This document shows, piece after piece, positions 35,129-48,433 of a DNA stretch of 64,000 nucleotides. The notes under the pieces were generated by a model. It was not told the origin of the DNA, ran no database searches, and worked only from the letters and a program-made list of their open reading frames with translations. The DNA comes from Caenorhabditis elegans (Eukaryota > Nematoda > Chromadorea > Rhabditida > Rhabditidae), in assembly GCF_000002985.6 (NCBI RefSeq), contig NC_003284.9, positions 6,386,001-6,450,000 on the forward strand. The letters are read 5' to 3'. How positions within the stretch are numbered: the stretch's first letter is position 1; the number at the start of each line of letters is the position of its first letter. Made by a program: the position numbers and the translations under genes.

Positions 35129-38100
35129 TTACAATAAAAACTTGGTAATCAAAACGATAAACATAGAGAAAGAGACCGATAAAACTGAAGAAGTTTTAGT
35201 GGTAGTAATTACTGGTGCAGCAGTTGCAGTTGAGGAGACAGCACCTGATGTTGGAGCAGATGAAACTGGCACAACGGTTAAGATAGGCCCAGTAGGTCCT
35301 GCTGTTGCTACTGAAGGAGGTGGTAGAGTTACTGGTGACTGATTGGTTGGGCTTGGCGTATTTGTTGTTGAGGAGACAGCACCTGATGTTGGAGCAGATG
35401 AAACTGGCACAACGGTTAAGATAGGCCCAGTAGGTCCTGCTGTTGCTACTGAAGGAGGTGGTAGAGTTACTGGTGGTGCTTGAGTTACTGGTGACTGATT
35501 GGTTGGGCTTGGCGTATTTGTTGTGCTGGTTGAAGCAACTGGAGCACTTGTTCCAACTGGTCCAATTCCTTGTTCCTGCAAAACATTCGCTTTGACTTTT
35601 ATGTTGTGGGTTAAAAATAGACTGATCAGCAAATTTTTAAAATTATTCTAATTCAAGTAATGATCCCAGAAAACTTACAAGGAATTGGGCAAGAAGTGGC
35701 TGGCGCACCATACTAACAGCAATTGATGTGTTATAGTTTCCTTGCCCATGGACAAAGTTGTTCATCATTTGAAGAACTGGTCCTGGACGATCAGTTGGTG
35801 ACATGTGTCCGGCTCCCTTGACAGTCAAAAGGTCAATAGTCATGTTGTTCTTTTGGAATTTTTGAACGTATCCACCAATTTGTCCTCCGTACATCCACGA
35901 TCCTCTTGGCTGGTTCGAAACAAACGTTTGAGCAGCGGCGAAGTTGTTGATCATTGACTCGGCTTCGAACATTGAGCACACAGAGTCTACATCTCCGTTA
36001 TAGATTAAAACCCTGCAAAAAATTTATTCAATAAAATGTTGTTTTTCACCATTTTACTTGAGATTATAACCGCTGTTAAGAATGTCGGTGAATACTTGAG
36101 TTGTGTCGTTGTAGAGATTAGCGTAGTTAATTTTGCTGAAAAATAGCTAGCATTGAAAATCAAGAATTACAAACTCACTTGCAGAATCCCCATCTTGGAA
36201 CTGAATCCGGAATATGGAGTGCATCACGGACGTGAGACAAACTTAAATAGTTGTTGATAGCTCCTAAACTCCAGCACGAGTATCCCCCAGTAGCATCAGT
36301 CGACAATGGATCTTGTGGGGCAGTCTGAAATCATATTGGTTTTTCGTTGAAACTTTCTATTGTAGTACAAACCTTGGTAATAGCCTGTGGAATAGAAGTC
36401 TTCAACTTGTGGTCCACGTCGAGCCTGGAGAATTTCTCTTTCATCGCAAATGGATTTGCCTGGTCTCTTGGTGTAACATAGCAATCTTGATACAAATTAT
36501 ACTGATCGTACAATGCCTTCCAGTTTCTGTCATACGACAAGTTTTCAACAAGGTTCGCGCAGTCTTGAAGTGTCTGGTTGTTAGGGAACTGCTTGGCAAT
36601 TACATTGACTCCAGAATCAATTGTAATGTAGTAGTCATAATTGCAGTCACCAGAAGAATCAGCTGATGGGCAGCAAGCACGAAGCTTCTCCCACATTCTG
36701 AAAATAAAACAGTAAATCTAGACGGTGATCATGAAAATCCTACGGTTTATCGTAAATTCCGTGGAAGTAAAGGAAATCTGGAAGCGTTCTGACATCGTTC
36801 ACAGCACTGACCATTCCATTTCCAATGCCCATACCACGAAGCTGAATGTTAGATTGTCCAGCCTGGATCTTTTGAATCAAAAGTCTAGTAAGAGTTGGAA
36901 CGTATACTCCACCATATGATTCTCCAGTAATATAGAGCTCGCTGTTTCTGTGTGGTGGATAGGTAACGAAGAAATCTTCCAAAGCGGTGTAGGTGTCCAA
37001 AGCGGTCTTATCGTCATCCCATGTTGTATCGTTGTTCACGTTCTTATCTTGATATGAGAATCCGACTCCTCTTGGAGAGTCAATAATCAGGATGTGAGCA
37101 GCCTTGTTCCAGGAGTAAATGTTTTCAAAAAGAGTTTCGCCATCAGGGTTCACAAAGAATGGTCCGATTTCGGAGAAAAGTCCTCCGGTTGAAGCACATC
37201 CTGGTCCTCCCTGAAGCCAAAGAATGATCGGATCTCCTTCATTTCCGGACTGTGATTCGACGAACCAGTAGAAGAGCTTGTTTCCTCGAGTTGCTTGGAG
37301 ATAACCCGAGTGTTGCATAAAGTTGACGTTCCATGTGACTCCTGGTAGAGAGAAAATGTGATCAGCCTTTCTACGTGGAACTGTAACTGGAGCTGGTTGG
37401 TATTGTGGAAGAAGTTGTTTGCGAGAATAGTCAAGAGTCAAGTTTCTATTGTAATCCAATTGGTTCACAAAGTTGTAAATCATTTGAAGGGCTGGTCCCG
37501 GGCGATCTTGAGGCACAAAGTGTCCGGCTCCCTTAACCGTCAGTTGATCAAAGACTACCTTGGTGTTCTTGGCAGTGTTGGTGTAAGTGAACTGTTTCCA
37601 ATAACCTCCGACACGGGGCAAGAATTGACCTTGTGTGTAGTTCCATGGCCCATGCTGACGGGTAACAGCCAAACCATTGTCCTTGGCAAGTTTCTCGAGG
37701 AACCATTGATCTCCCAAAAATTGGCAAGCCATATCAACATCTCCGTTGTAGATCAAGAATCTCAATGGATAACCAGTGGCGAAAATGTCAGTGAAAACAG
37801 AAGATGTGTCATTGTGTTGTTGAATATAATTCTCGTTCATGTTATCGTTGCAGTCGGTCCAGTATGGGAGAGAAGTGGGAATATGAAGGGCAGTACGAAC
37901 TTCTGGAAGATTCATATAGTTTTCAGATGAAGCTCCGGAGAAGCAGGTAAATCCTCCGTTGGCATCAGTAGACTGATAGTTGATCTTCTTCTGAAAGTCG
38001 ATAAAATTAAAGAATATATTATGTTGAATTCAAACTAACAGCCTGGTCCACAAACAAAGTAGATGGAAGGAATGGCGAAACATCAGCAGCTCTCTTTGAT

Positions 38101-41100
38101 CGTCTGTTCTGAACTCTGCGAATTCCACTGGCCAACTCATTCAATTTTGAGTCTCCGGCTCCTGGGGCAGTGTAGCAGTCGGCAAATGTATTATAGACGT
38201 CATTGCTGAAAAATAAAAATTTAAAACTTTTGCACGTTTTTTAAAACTCACTCGGTGGTCCAAACATCCAAGAATCCTTGTTGGGTAACAAGTTGACCGC
38301 ACTGACCGGCAAGGGAGTTGTCATTAACTTTAGGCCACACATTTCCAGAAGTGTCAATGTTGACGTATTTAATGTAGTCGCAATAGGCTTGGGGAACAGA
38401 AGTGTCACAACATTTAGAGATTGCATCCCAGTCACTGGAAATTGAACTATTAATGAGTTCAGTTTGGTAAGATTCTTACGATTTGTCCCGTTCTCCTCTG
38501 AAGTAGAGGAGGGAAACAGCGGAGTTGATCTGTTGAATTCCTGACAGCTCTCCATTTCCAATGGCTACACCGACAAGGTTCACATTTTTTATTGTACCGG
38601 TCTGAAAATTATTAGAGTTTAAAGAATTTTTAAAATGAAAAAGTTTTTACTTGAATAGCGTTGATGAGTGCACGAGTAAGTGTTGGAACGTAGATTCCAC
38701 CATAAGACTCTCCAGTGATGTAGAATGGACGGTTTTGGTATTCTGGGAACTTGTTGAAGAAGCTAGCAAGAGCCAAAACAGTATCAGAGGCGGTCTGAAA
38801 TCAAATTTTTGAAAATGAACTGAAACTCTGATAACCTACATATGTGTCATTGTACATGGTATCAGGTGCAAATTCGTTACTGCGGAAGGAATATCCAACA
38901 TCTCTTGGCGCTTCAAGGAAAAGAACGTTTCCGGCCTTGTTCCACGAGAAAGTGTTTTCGAAAAGAGTTTTTCCATCAGCATTAACATGGAATGGTCCAA
39001 GTTCCTCCAAGAATCCTCCAATCGAGGAGCATCCTGGTCCACCATTAAGCCATAGGATAAGTGGATCATAAGTAGCATTGAGCTGTGACTCAACAAGCCA
39101 GTAGTGAAGGTAGTTTCCTGCGGATGCATTAAGGTATCCAGAATACTGTTTGAAGTTTGGAGTAAACGTAAGACCAGGAAGATTGGTGACTTCATCTTGA
39201 GCCTTAGTCTGAGTTGGTGGAGGTGGTGGAGCATCGCGTTCAGTTGGTTGTCTAACAGTGTCTTGCTCACCAGTCTTTGCAAAATTACCTGCACGGACAA
39301 CCTTGTGGACCTTAACGTGAACTCTGTTTCCATTATGAGCGACTCCAGTTGAAGAACGATTGAGGGATGCAGCGAGTTGTTCTGCGACCACATACGTGTT
39401 CTTCAATGGGTGCAAAGTTGTGTCAATAACAGTAGGATTGCTGTAGTCTTGATTACGGAAGAAGTTGGCAATCATTTGAAGTGCTGGACCTGGACGATCA
39501 GTTGGAACCAAATGTCCAGCTCCCTTGACAGTGATAAGATCAACAGAGAAGCCAGCGTTGTTGTCAAATTTCTTGGCGTATCCAGCGATTTGTGTCATAT
39601 ATCTCCAATCGGCACGTGGCTTGGTAACTGGTAATTGATTCTTGAGAGCAAATGCCTCAATGAACCATTGATCTCCCAAATAATTGCATGCTTGATCAAC
39701 ATCTCCGTTATAGATCAACACTCGAAGTGGATACTTGGAGTCGAGAATATGTTGGAATACGGATGTAGTATCGTTGTGCTGTTGAACATAGAGTCCATTG
39801 ATGGTGTCACTAAAATAACGTTTTAGAGTATAATTCAAACATATTGATACTTACTTGCAAGCGGACCAGGCTCCTGCTGCAGAAGAAACGTGAAGTGCAC
39901 TGCGTACATCTGGAAGGTTAATCCAGTTGGCAGCTTGAGTAGTTCCATAACAAGCAAGTCCTCCTTGGTTGTCGGTAGAAGACGTGGAAATCTTAGCACC
40001 TTGGTCGATGAATCCTCTCATGTGCTCCTTCTTTTGCTTAATGCTCATTCTAGATCCGAAGGCTCGGTCGGCCTGTTGATAGCAGTCTTGATAGATGTTA
40101 TAAACGTCGTTCAAACTGTTCCAGAATCTTTGTTGACCCAAGTCAGCAACCTTGTTAGCACAGAAAGATTTATCGTTTGGAATGGCAGTTCCGTCTGGCC
40201 CAAGGTGAATGTATTGAGCAAAGTTGCAGTACTCAAACCATTGAGAGCTGGTCTTTGTCTGATTGCAACATGGCTGCAGGGAATCAAAGTCACTGAAAAA
40301 CACAAGATTAATCTTAAAATTTGATTGAATGTGCGCACTCTTTGCTGAAAAGCCCGTGGAAGTAACTCATCATGATTGCGGAATTGAATTGTTGGATGGC
40401 AGAAAGCTCTCCGTTTCCAATCGACATACCAACCAAGTTCAGTTGTGCGAAATCTCCGGACTGGAATTAGAATAAGCTAACTGTGATACAAATATTTAAA
40501 AGTATCATACCTGGATTTTGTCAATAAGAAGGGAAGTAATAGTTGGGACGTAAACTCCACCGTAGGATTCTCCTGTAACGAAGAATGGGCGGTTGATGTA
40601 TTCTGGATAGACAGTGAGGAAATCTTTAAGCGCGAGGTAGGTGTCGGTTGCAGTCTGAAACAGATAAATTCCTTTTCTGAAAGATCATTGTCATTCAATT
40701 ACTCTCTGATCATCCCAGATCGTGTCATTGTTCAAGCTTGGGTCTTGAACTGAGAATCCAACTCCTCTTGGAGATTCCAAAAAGATCACGTTAGCTGCTT
40801 TGTTCCATGAATAAACATTTTCAAACAAAGTTTTGCCATCAGGATTTGGATGGAATGGTCCCAGCTCTGTGAGCATAGCCATAAGACCTGAACATCCTGG
40901 TCCTCCAGTAAGCCACAAGACGAGTGGGTCGGTGGTTGGGTTTCCTTGAGACTCGACAAACCAATAATGAAGATAGTTTCCGGTAACACCATTCAAGTAA
41001 CCCGAGTATTGCTTGAAGTTAAGTCCGTATGTAATTCCAGGAAGGTTCCAAACTCTGTCGGCTTGCTTACGAGTCCCTGTAGATAGTGATTTTTTCCAAT

Positions 41101-44100
41101 TGCGGTCTTTTTTTCATATTTGTTTTTTTTTTTGGTGTTTGCGAAGATGTTACAACCATTCTAAACTACATAGAAAAAATGTTTTTACTTGTTTGTTCAA
41201 TCTTTGTTAAGTTCTGCAATCGAATAATACATCGTTTCCTTTTACGGTACTTTCTCCACAAAGATCATATTACGCGGCATGCCTAAAGAAAGTAAAACGT
41301 TAACTGATAAGAACTCTCCTATTCGTCCTATTTGTGGTAAACTTTCACTGATAAACTATGCAGATCTAAAAATTTTTAAGAAGAACTAGAAGAAATGTTG
41401 CGACAGCACTTTTATTGTCATCCCGTAGCCCACTGATAATTTTTTGTGACCAACTGAAATTCGCGTCTTCTGAGTCTCTTCACGAGAAGACTTACAAGTT
41501 TTTTGTGGTGGGGCGAGGAATTGGGAACGAAGAGGTGTAGCGGTCAGATCGTACGGTACTTGATTACTGTATCCACCATTAGTATTGTACAAATAGTTAT
41601 AGAAGATTTGAAGAGCTGGTCCTGGTCTGTCCATTGGCACCATATGTCCGGCACCTTTCACAGTCAAGAGATCGATGCTGAATTGCTGATAGTTCCATGA
41701 TTTGAGATATCCGGCAAGTGTTGGAATGTATTTGTTCTGAGTACCCGCGCGAGTGAAATTCCATTGTTGACGGGGTGTTGTGAGAGTCATTTGATAAGAA
41801 ACAGTGGCCAAGTTCTCAACGAACCACTGATCTCCCAAATAGTTGCAGGCAAGATCGACGTCTCCGTTATAAATGAGAACCTTCAATGGGTATCCAGAAT
41901 CAACGAGAAATTGGAACACTGGGGTGGTGTCTGGGTATTGTTGAATGTAATACTTAGCGTTGATATCGTCACTGCATTCTTGCCAGACTGGGGCAGCGGC
42001 AGGAATGTGAAGAGCGCTACGAACATCGGTACGTCCAAGCCAAGCGGTGGTAGCATCATCAATATAGCATGGATAGTTGTTGAGAGCATCAGTCGACATC
42101 TTGTTGTACAACGACTAGAAATAAAAATTTTTGTGTTTTTATTTTAAATTACTGACTTACCCCTTGATCAATGAATGGATTGAAACCGTTGCTGAAAAGA
42201 TTGTAGGCGTCATTGGCTCCAGTGGTAGAAAGAGTGGTTCTCATGATCTTTCTCATTGTTTGTTGATGAACCTTTGCATGTCTCTCTTCGGCTGCTCCGA
42301 AGACTGAAGAATCAAAATTGTAACAATCCTGGTACGAGTTGTAGACGTCATTGCTGAAAAAGGTTGACCTTTAAATTAAAAGAAGGGTTTTTCCATACTA
42401 TGTTTCCCAAATGGAGTTCAATGAGAGGTTGATAACCATCTTTCCACAGGCAATAGCTTGAGCGTCATTTGTGTCATTTCTCGGAGATGGATTTCCAAAG
42501 TTGTCGAACACAACATACTGAAATGTACCTAATGAATAGAATTAAAAATAAGAAACGAACCTTGGAATAATCGCAGTCAACCAGTGGATTGTTCAAAGTA
42601 TCTGGGCAACATTGGCGAAGGTTCTCCCATTGTCTGAAAGGATATTCATTTAAAAGGTTAGTACACGGTGTTTGCAGATATGGCGGAGAATACCGGCCTT
42701 ACGGGCCATGTTAATGTGCATGTGTTCAAAACAGAAAGTATGTATAGCCCATTTGTGAAAAAGTGATACCAGGTGTCAATTATTTTTTAATACACCTTTG
42801 ATTTTTCTGTATACTTTATAATTTGAAATTTCATAACATTCTTTTTCAACAACAAATGAATAAATCTTTAAAAGGACATGCGAAAACTTTACGAAATTAC
42901 GATATAAATAGGAAAACGTGCGTAGGAAGAAAACAACTTCCGTTAACCATGCATATTCTCAACACCCGTTTTGGCAAACAACTCTTATCCGTGTCCTACT
43001 AAATCTTTCAATTTTGTGTTTTATTATATAACTCCAACGAGTATGTGAGCTCAAAAATTTACTTACGTTGTTCCAAGCATTCCTCTGTAGTAGAGAAGAT
43101 CAATTCCTGAGTTGGTAAGATGCTTACGACTCAAAGCTCCATTTCCAACAGCAAAACCTTTCAGATTGATGTATGGCGTGGTATTGTTTTGGATCATCTG
43201 AACGACGAGCTTGGTAAGGGTTGGAACGTAAACTCCTCCGTATGACTCTCCAGTGATATAGAAATCTCTTCCCTGATATTCAGGGAATCTTTGGAAAAAT
43301 TGAACCAAGGCAAGAGCATTATCAGTTGCAGTCTTGTCGTCGTTGTAAAGAAGATCTGGAGTAGCGCTTTTTTCTCTGTAGGAGAAACCAACATCTCTTG
43401 GGGACTCCAGGAACAGAACATTTGCAGCCTTATTCCAGGAATTCACATTTTCAATTACAGTGACGCCATCCTTTTGAATTCTGTATGGTCCATTCTCGCT
43501 GAGTAGTCCTAGAAGTGATGAGCATCCTGGACCACCATTGAGCCAAAGAACGATTGGAGCTGTTTGTGGGTTTGTTTGAGATTCCACAAGCCTAAAATTC
43601 AGAAAAATTTCCCTTTTTGCTTCTTGATTTATTATTATTCTCTCTAGACACTTTCGGCAGCAGCGCATTGTCACTCTATTATCGTCAGAAAACGATTTTC
43701 TGACGAAATTCATGATAATGAGTTAAGCACTACAAAGTTTGATAGCACAATCGTCGTCATGAATTAAAGTTTCAATCGTTTAGTACTGCTTATCATCAGT
43801 ACGGTGTTAAATGATTTATTCCCGCTTACGAGCAGATCATCTTTAAAGATTTTCACACTTGGTGTCCATTGGAATTGTATATTTGCTTACAGTCCAAAAA
43901 AGAATTAAATGCAAAATGAAAGCTAGGAAACTAAAAATATGTTATAATAAAATATGGAGAAATAATAACTTATATCGATAAATTTGAGACAAAGCTATTG
44001 AATTGTGAGACTAACTAAAAAAGAAGGGAGTGCATAAATGTTTATAGAAAACAGTTCAACTTCAGATTTATATTTATCTTATACTATATCAATAATTCTG

Positions 44101-44473
44101 GTTTTTAAAATAAAAATTATTGATGCTCACTCGAGTTATATAACGTTGAAGCTTAGGTACTTATTTGGTTGAAATCGAAAAAAAACTTTTTAGAGTTTAT
44201 ACCTCTTCCAGGCTTGTTAAAAATGGAAAAATGTGTTAAATTTTGTTATATTTTCTGAATGCAGTTTACAAGCTTTACACTTTGAAAAAAAACTAACCAA
44301 TAATGAAGATGATTTCCTTGAGATCCGTCCAAATATCCGGAATATTGCTTGAACGTTGGAGTGAATGATAATCCGGGAAGATCGTTAACGAGATCGGTGT
44401 CCTTGCTCGCAATCCGTGAGGGAGCTGCTAGCGCAGCGCCCAGAAGGCAAAGGATGCCCAGTGATCGGAGCAT
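35129..44473 (-). CDS. Four-domain serine carboxypeptidase, surface-anchored
   Basis: Twenty-one minus-strand exons join in frame from ATG 44473 to stop 35129, giving 2314 residues (C. elegans K10C2.1 as I recall). A signal peptide opens it ([19 protein letters not shown]); an in-frame ATG at 44518 would add 15 residues and bury it. Four S10 peptidase domains follow at about 31-555, 579-1060, 1137-1645 and 1670-2160. Each keeps the full triad: GESYGG serine near 175, 723, 1281 and 1814; LIYNGDVD aspartate near 449, 965, 1542 and 2064; KGAGH histidine near 519, 1026, 1613 and 2124. The carboxylate-binding [10 protein letters not shown] loop is intact in domains 1 and 3, [10 protein letters not shown] in 2 and [10 protein letters not shown] in 4. 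A Ser/Thr/Pro stalk (2167-2290) and a terminal hydrophobic stretch with no cytoplasmic tail ([14 protein letters not shown]) suggest GPI anchoring. A TGATAAG motif lies at 44519-44525, between that upstream ATG and the upstream flank. Likely releases C-terminal residues from peptides in the gut lumen or lysosome. Confidence 0.92.
35228..35512. repeat. Tandem duplication in the carboxypeptidase stalk
   Basis: A unit of 138 bp occurs twice in direct order. The block starting TTGAGGAGACAGCACCTGAT at 35230 recurs at 35368 with no difference that I can see over at least 108 bp, and the flanking GATTGGTTGGGCTTGGCGTA also occurs twice. The unit is 46 codons, so the frame is kept. It encodes the Ser/Thr/Pro stalk. 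Confidence 0.9.
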
Positions 44474-44518
44474 TACCGGGTTTTCCGGGTGAGCGTCCGA
44501 TTGAGAATGAGCTACCAT

Positions 44519-44525
44519 CTTATCA
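44519..44525 (-). promoter_or_regulatory. GATA-type motif at the carboxypeptidase 5' end
   Basis: TGATAAG on the minus strand, about 46 bp upstream of the chosen ATG. Nematode gut genes are usually driven through TGATAA sites bound by ELT-2-type GATA factors. A single site is weak evidence. Confidence 0.4.
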
Positions 44526-44878
44526 CTCGGTTAGGGTCTTCACCCTACCCTACCCGGCTCCGCCCAAATTTTACCTTTTAATGACGCCAGGTGCTGTGTA
44601 CTTTTCGCCTCTTTGGAGTTTTTTGTCAGTGTGAGTTATGCATGGCGATGCTTATTGAGTTCAGTACAAAGTTAAAAACTGTGAATACAATTTATTAAAC
44701 AATTGTTCTACATTTCAATGCAGCAGTTATACAATGCTCAAAACTAATAAAAACAACGAAACAATAAAACAAAACTTTTAAAGCATTCGAGTATGTTGTC
44801 TCGAATAAATATTTGACTTCCAAAGCGGGCAGCTGCTCAATTTTCCGCGACATCCAAAAGTAGTTAACCTGGAAATTA
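44526..44878. other. Spacer between the carboxypeptidase and the receptor-like gene
   Basis: Upstream of the carboxypeptidase there is a GC-rich run (44527-44570, CCCTACCCTACCCGGCTCCG). At 44822-44868 a minus-strand stretch is open after a TTTCCAG acceptor and could be an alternative 3' exon of the receptor-like gene. Confidence 0.35.
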
Positions 44879-47788
44879 TCATATAATCTGTGATGCCACT
44901 TGTACTCCTACCAATGAGTTTATCGCAGGCGTGATAAATTGCAAGTCGAACAATCGTAAAGATGCAATTTTCAACTTTTCCAACTGAAACCTTGTTAATT
45001 TTTCAAGAGTTTGATTTTCTGATTTTTTGCAAAATACAATAAAAGCAAAGAAACGATTTAAAAAATTTATATATTTGATCTCACTATCATTGTTTACCTC
45101 AGAGTTTGCGTAGGAGCAAACTAGGAATAAAATGCAAAATGGTGTAGAAATGAACGCAAAAACTGTAATTGACATCATGTTTTTCAGAATCAGGAGTAAA
45201 CAATATGTAATCAGTATCAGCCACAAAAGCAGAATAACTGATACTTTTCGGTTGTGCAGTTGAAGGCAAATCGTGATATCCTAAAATTGTTACACCATTT
45301 CTAATTGTTACAATTTTAATGTTTTAAAACGAAAAAAATTGACCATTTATTTGTGACAAGGTTCCAGCATCTACATCTTGAATTTTGGTTGACTTCGGAC
45401 ATTTCACGATTTTAAAATGGTCCAAAACTATCGAATTTCGTAAAAAACACATCTTGAAACTTTTTCAAAAACGCAATATTCTGAATTTTGTCTACTTGAC
45501 AATTTGAAATTCAATAATTGTTTAAAGTGTCCTCCTAAAATAAAAAGTAATCCATTTTTGTAGCAAAAACCTAGCATATATTATTTGAAATATTCTAATA
45601 TTTTTTCTAATCGCAGAATGATTTGTTCTTAGCATACAATAAGTATTTTTGCGTTAACATGTCACAGTGTCACAAAATCAATTTTTCTTGTCAAAGCATA
45701 ATTTTGCAATGAACACTGAATAACAAATAGAAAATTATAACAGTGCTCAACCTACAACTATGTTTAGCAATTTGCATTTTATTGGATCATTCTTTGTATG
45801 TTTTCATTTTTGGTATGTTCTTATTCTTGGTGTGTACTTTTTCTGCAAGTATTTAGAAAAGACTGACTAGATCTAAGGTTGATGGAATTGTTTGAGCACG
45901 GCGACGGGGCTAAAAAGTTGTTTTTGAAATAGTTGGAATATTTCTTAAAACGGTGAATATGTCGCATTTCCGTGAAAGATCTTGACCTCCTCACTGATGA
46001 TAAAATGGCCTTAAAGTCACATATCAACATAATTTCACGTCTTGCCCTCCTCCGATCTGAGCAAATCCTAAAGTTTTTTTCGTTCACATATTCTTAATTC
46101 TATGTCAACCTATGTGAAGTCTATGTAAACCTATGTTTCTCCTATTACAGAATGATGCTATGTTGTATTTCCTCCCTCACCCGACTCTAAACTTGCAAAC
46201 ACATAAGATTCTCCGATCCAATATTACACCAAACGAGTACTACAATGTTGCATTATAAAATTCAATTCACAATCTACTAAACCAATACTTCAAATTGTTC
46301 AAAATTTTGGTTATTCCAATACCTTCATTTTTAATGCCAAATGCTCATACTCTGTTCTTCCATTACATTTCTCCAAAAACATTCCAAGTTCGCTCAGTTT
46401 TTCTCCGATTCGATAAACGCAATTTGTCCAGATAACAAGAACAACTACGAGTCTGGTTGTAATTATGATGCATAGAATGACCAGAACAATATCGTAAGGC
46501 GAATTGTTGAAATGAAATTGAACCGATAGCAGAACAAGTGCAACACCGAAAAGTGCTTGCATAGTTACTACTGATGTTCTGAAAATGATTTTAAACATTT
46601 TAAGCGTTCAAAAAAGGAATTTAAACAGGGAAAGTACTGAAAGTTGTGGTAACTTTTTTTGCAAAACTTAATCCGGTTATGTACGAAAACACAAAATTAT
46701 GTTATCTTTAAAAGTGAGGTTGAAAATTATTCAAAAATTTGGTTGTCGCCCAAGTTTTTTATTTTCAAAAATGAGGTTTTCACCGTTTTCTTCTTAAAAT
46801 ATTCAGAAGTTCTTATTGTCTATCAGGGAAAGTACTTCAGCTTACAATTTAACTTCTAAAAGAAATTTATGACGTTTGAAAGCTGGCCTCTAGGTCAGTT
46901 CAAAAAATCAGCGGAATTACATCACATTGAACTAGGAAAAAGTCGATCAGAAATTTATTCAGTGTATTTTTTCATTTCTTTGAAGCCCGTGAATTTGTTT
47001 CAAATTTTGTGTTTTGGACATTTAAATTGTTCGAAAAAAAAAACATTTAAAGTTTAATGTGTTTCATTGTTTGTGGATTTTTCCTATGATTAGTTGAATT
47101 GGTCAATAAAAATTCAAGCATATACTTTATCTTAATATACTTTGTTTTCAACCGGTACTCCTTATTTAAATTTGTTTTTAAAAGTATTCACCTTAAAAGA
47201 GATGCTCTATTGTTTCTTATATCCAAAGGTGAATCGAAAAATCTTGAGAGTTCATTTTTCGTCACTGTGGTCATTGATATGCATGTCAACGTAGAAATTG
47301 ACGAAATACCTGAAAAAAGTGAATTTTGCTCGTGTATTTGCTGTCTCAATTTTATTGTTATCATCTTCCACGAGACTTTGTCAAAGATTAGCTGTTTTCT
47401 GATGAGGATGACGTTTTAGAAACAAAAATCATATTTCGTTATTATTAGTAATAATGCAAATTTTTGAAGAAAAAAAACGAACCAAAAAGTACTGTTCGCA
47501 TATTCCACAAAGAAGAAGGAAACATGAGAACTTGATAAACAGCGTGAAGCAAAAATATGCCAATTAGAATTGTTACATATATTGGATTTCTTGCCAAATA
47601 CAAAAAGAGACAACGAAGAACAGCCTCAACTATAGCTTTTTCCTGCTCTAGTTTCAATCCCTGAAAAAAAAAGTTAAAATACATATTTTGATTTATTTAC
47701 AATTCAAAACTTCCTTAAAACTAACTTCAAACTTGCAATTAAATTTTTTTCTCAAGCTTTTGAGCATTTTCTCGAAGGAGGAAGGCAT
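44879..47788 (-). CDS. Multi-pass membrane protein, gustatory-receptor-like
   Basis: Six minus-strand exons fit in frame: 47726-47788 (MPSSFEKMLKSLRKKF…), 47483-47660, 47192-47309, 46323-46578, 45098-45280 and 44879-44983, giving 300 residues. Six or seven hydrophobic segments are visible, among them IYVTILIGIFLLHAVYQVL, ALFGVALVLLSVQ, IVLVILCIIITTRLVVVLV, VILLLWLILITYCLLLIL and TVFAFISTPFCILFLVC. The last exon ends DLQFITPAINSLVGVQVASQ, in the position where gustatory-receptor-like proteins place their final helix. No soluble domain is present. By topology and a lysine/glutamate-rich inner loop (RIGEKLSELGMFLEKC) it resembles nematode GR/SRR-type chemoreceptors, but these are poorly conserved. 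The protein is short for the family, so an exon may be missed in the introns at 46579-47191 or 45281-46322. It could also be an unrelated membrane protein. Confidence 0.55.
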
Positions 47789-48433
47789 CAGAAGTTGAAA
47801 AAAGAATAATGCAGGTCTCTCAGTTTTCAATGAACCATGGAATGCTACTCCGGAATTGCGCAATTTAGGTACGCATAAATGACCCGAAGCATGTGTTTTT
47901 CAAAGTAAGTTTTTTTTATATAAATAAATAGTCTATGAATACTTATATTATTCAACCTAAAACTCATATTGTTTTCTAATGCTTCCGGAGGTCCGTACGG
48001 AATATATGGCGCCGGGCTGAAACAATGTTTCCCCGCTCTTTCTGTGCCAACATACATATTTTTACTTCCAAAAAATCTTTGCTGGATTTACTTCGGAAAA
48101 TTTTACTATGATTTCTAGTGGAGATAAAAAAGTTGATTCTTTTTCTGACATTCAAAATCTTATAGGAAATATTTCTCTAATTTCAAAAAATTTTATGTAT
48201 CTAATTCATATTGAGCAAATTGAAATGTCCGGATTTTTTTTTGTCAGTTTTGAGCTCTACTAAAAAAAATGAACTTCTCTAGAAAAATTTATACAAAATG
48301 TTTTTATGGCCCTGTTAATCAAATTAATACAAAAGTAACAAAATTGTAATAAAGTTTATTCGTCTTAAGCATATTTCCAAATTCTGGGATAATATTGCAA
48401 TTACAAACTACGAATAGGAAAATAGACATTGTC
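47789..48433. other. Intergenic; contains one copy of a 32-bp repeat
   Basis: Holds copy 1 of a GC-rich 32-bp repeat at 47985-48016 (separate entry). The rest is AT-rich with no gene seen. Confidence 0.4.
47985..48016. repeat. 32-bp repeat, copy 1
   Basis: CCGGAGGTCCGTACGGAATA followed by TATGGCGCCGGG, identical to 49111-49142 in the same orientation. Markedly GC-rich in AT-rich surroundings. Confidence 0.85.

Noticed and set aside
37358-37930. 190-codon plus-strand frame inside the carboxypeptidase gene
   Set aside because: Antisense shadow of exon 36744-37990, whose coding frame is certain.
45821-46087. 88-codon minus-strand frame in the intron of the receptor-like gene
   Set aside because: Composition is basic and unlike the membrane protein; no acceptor/donor pair puts it in frame with the neighbouring exons.
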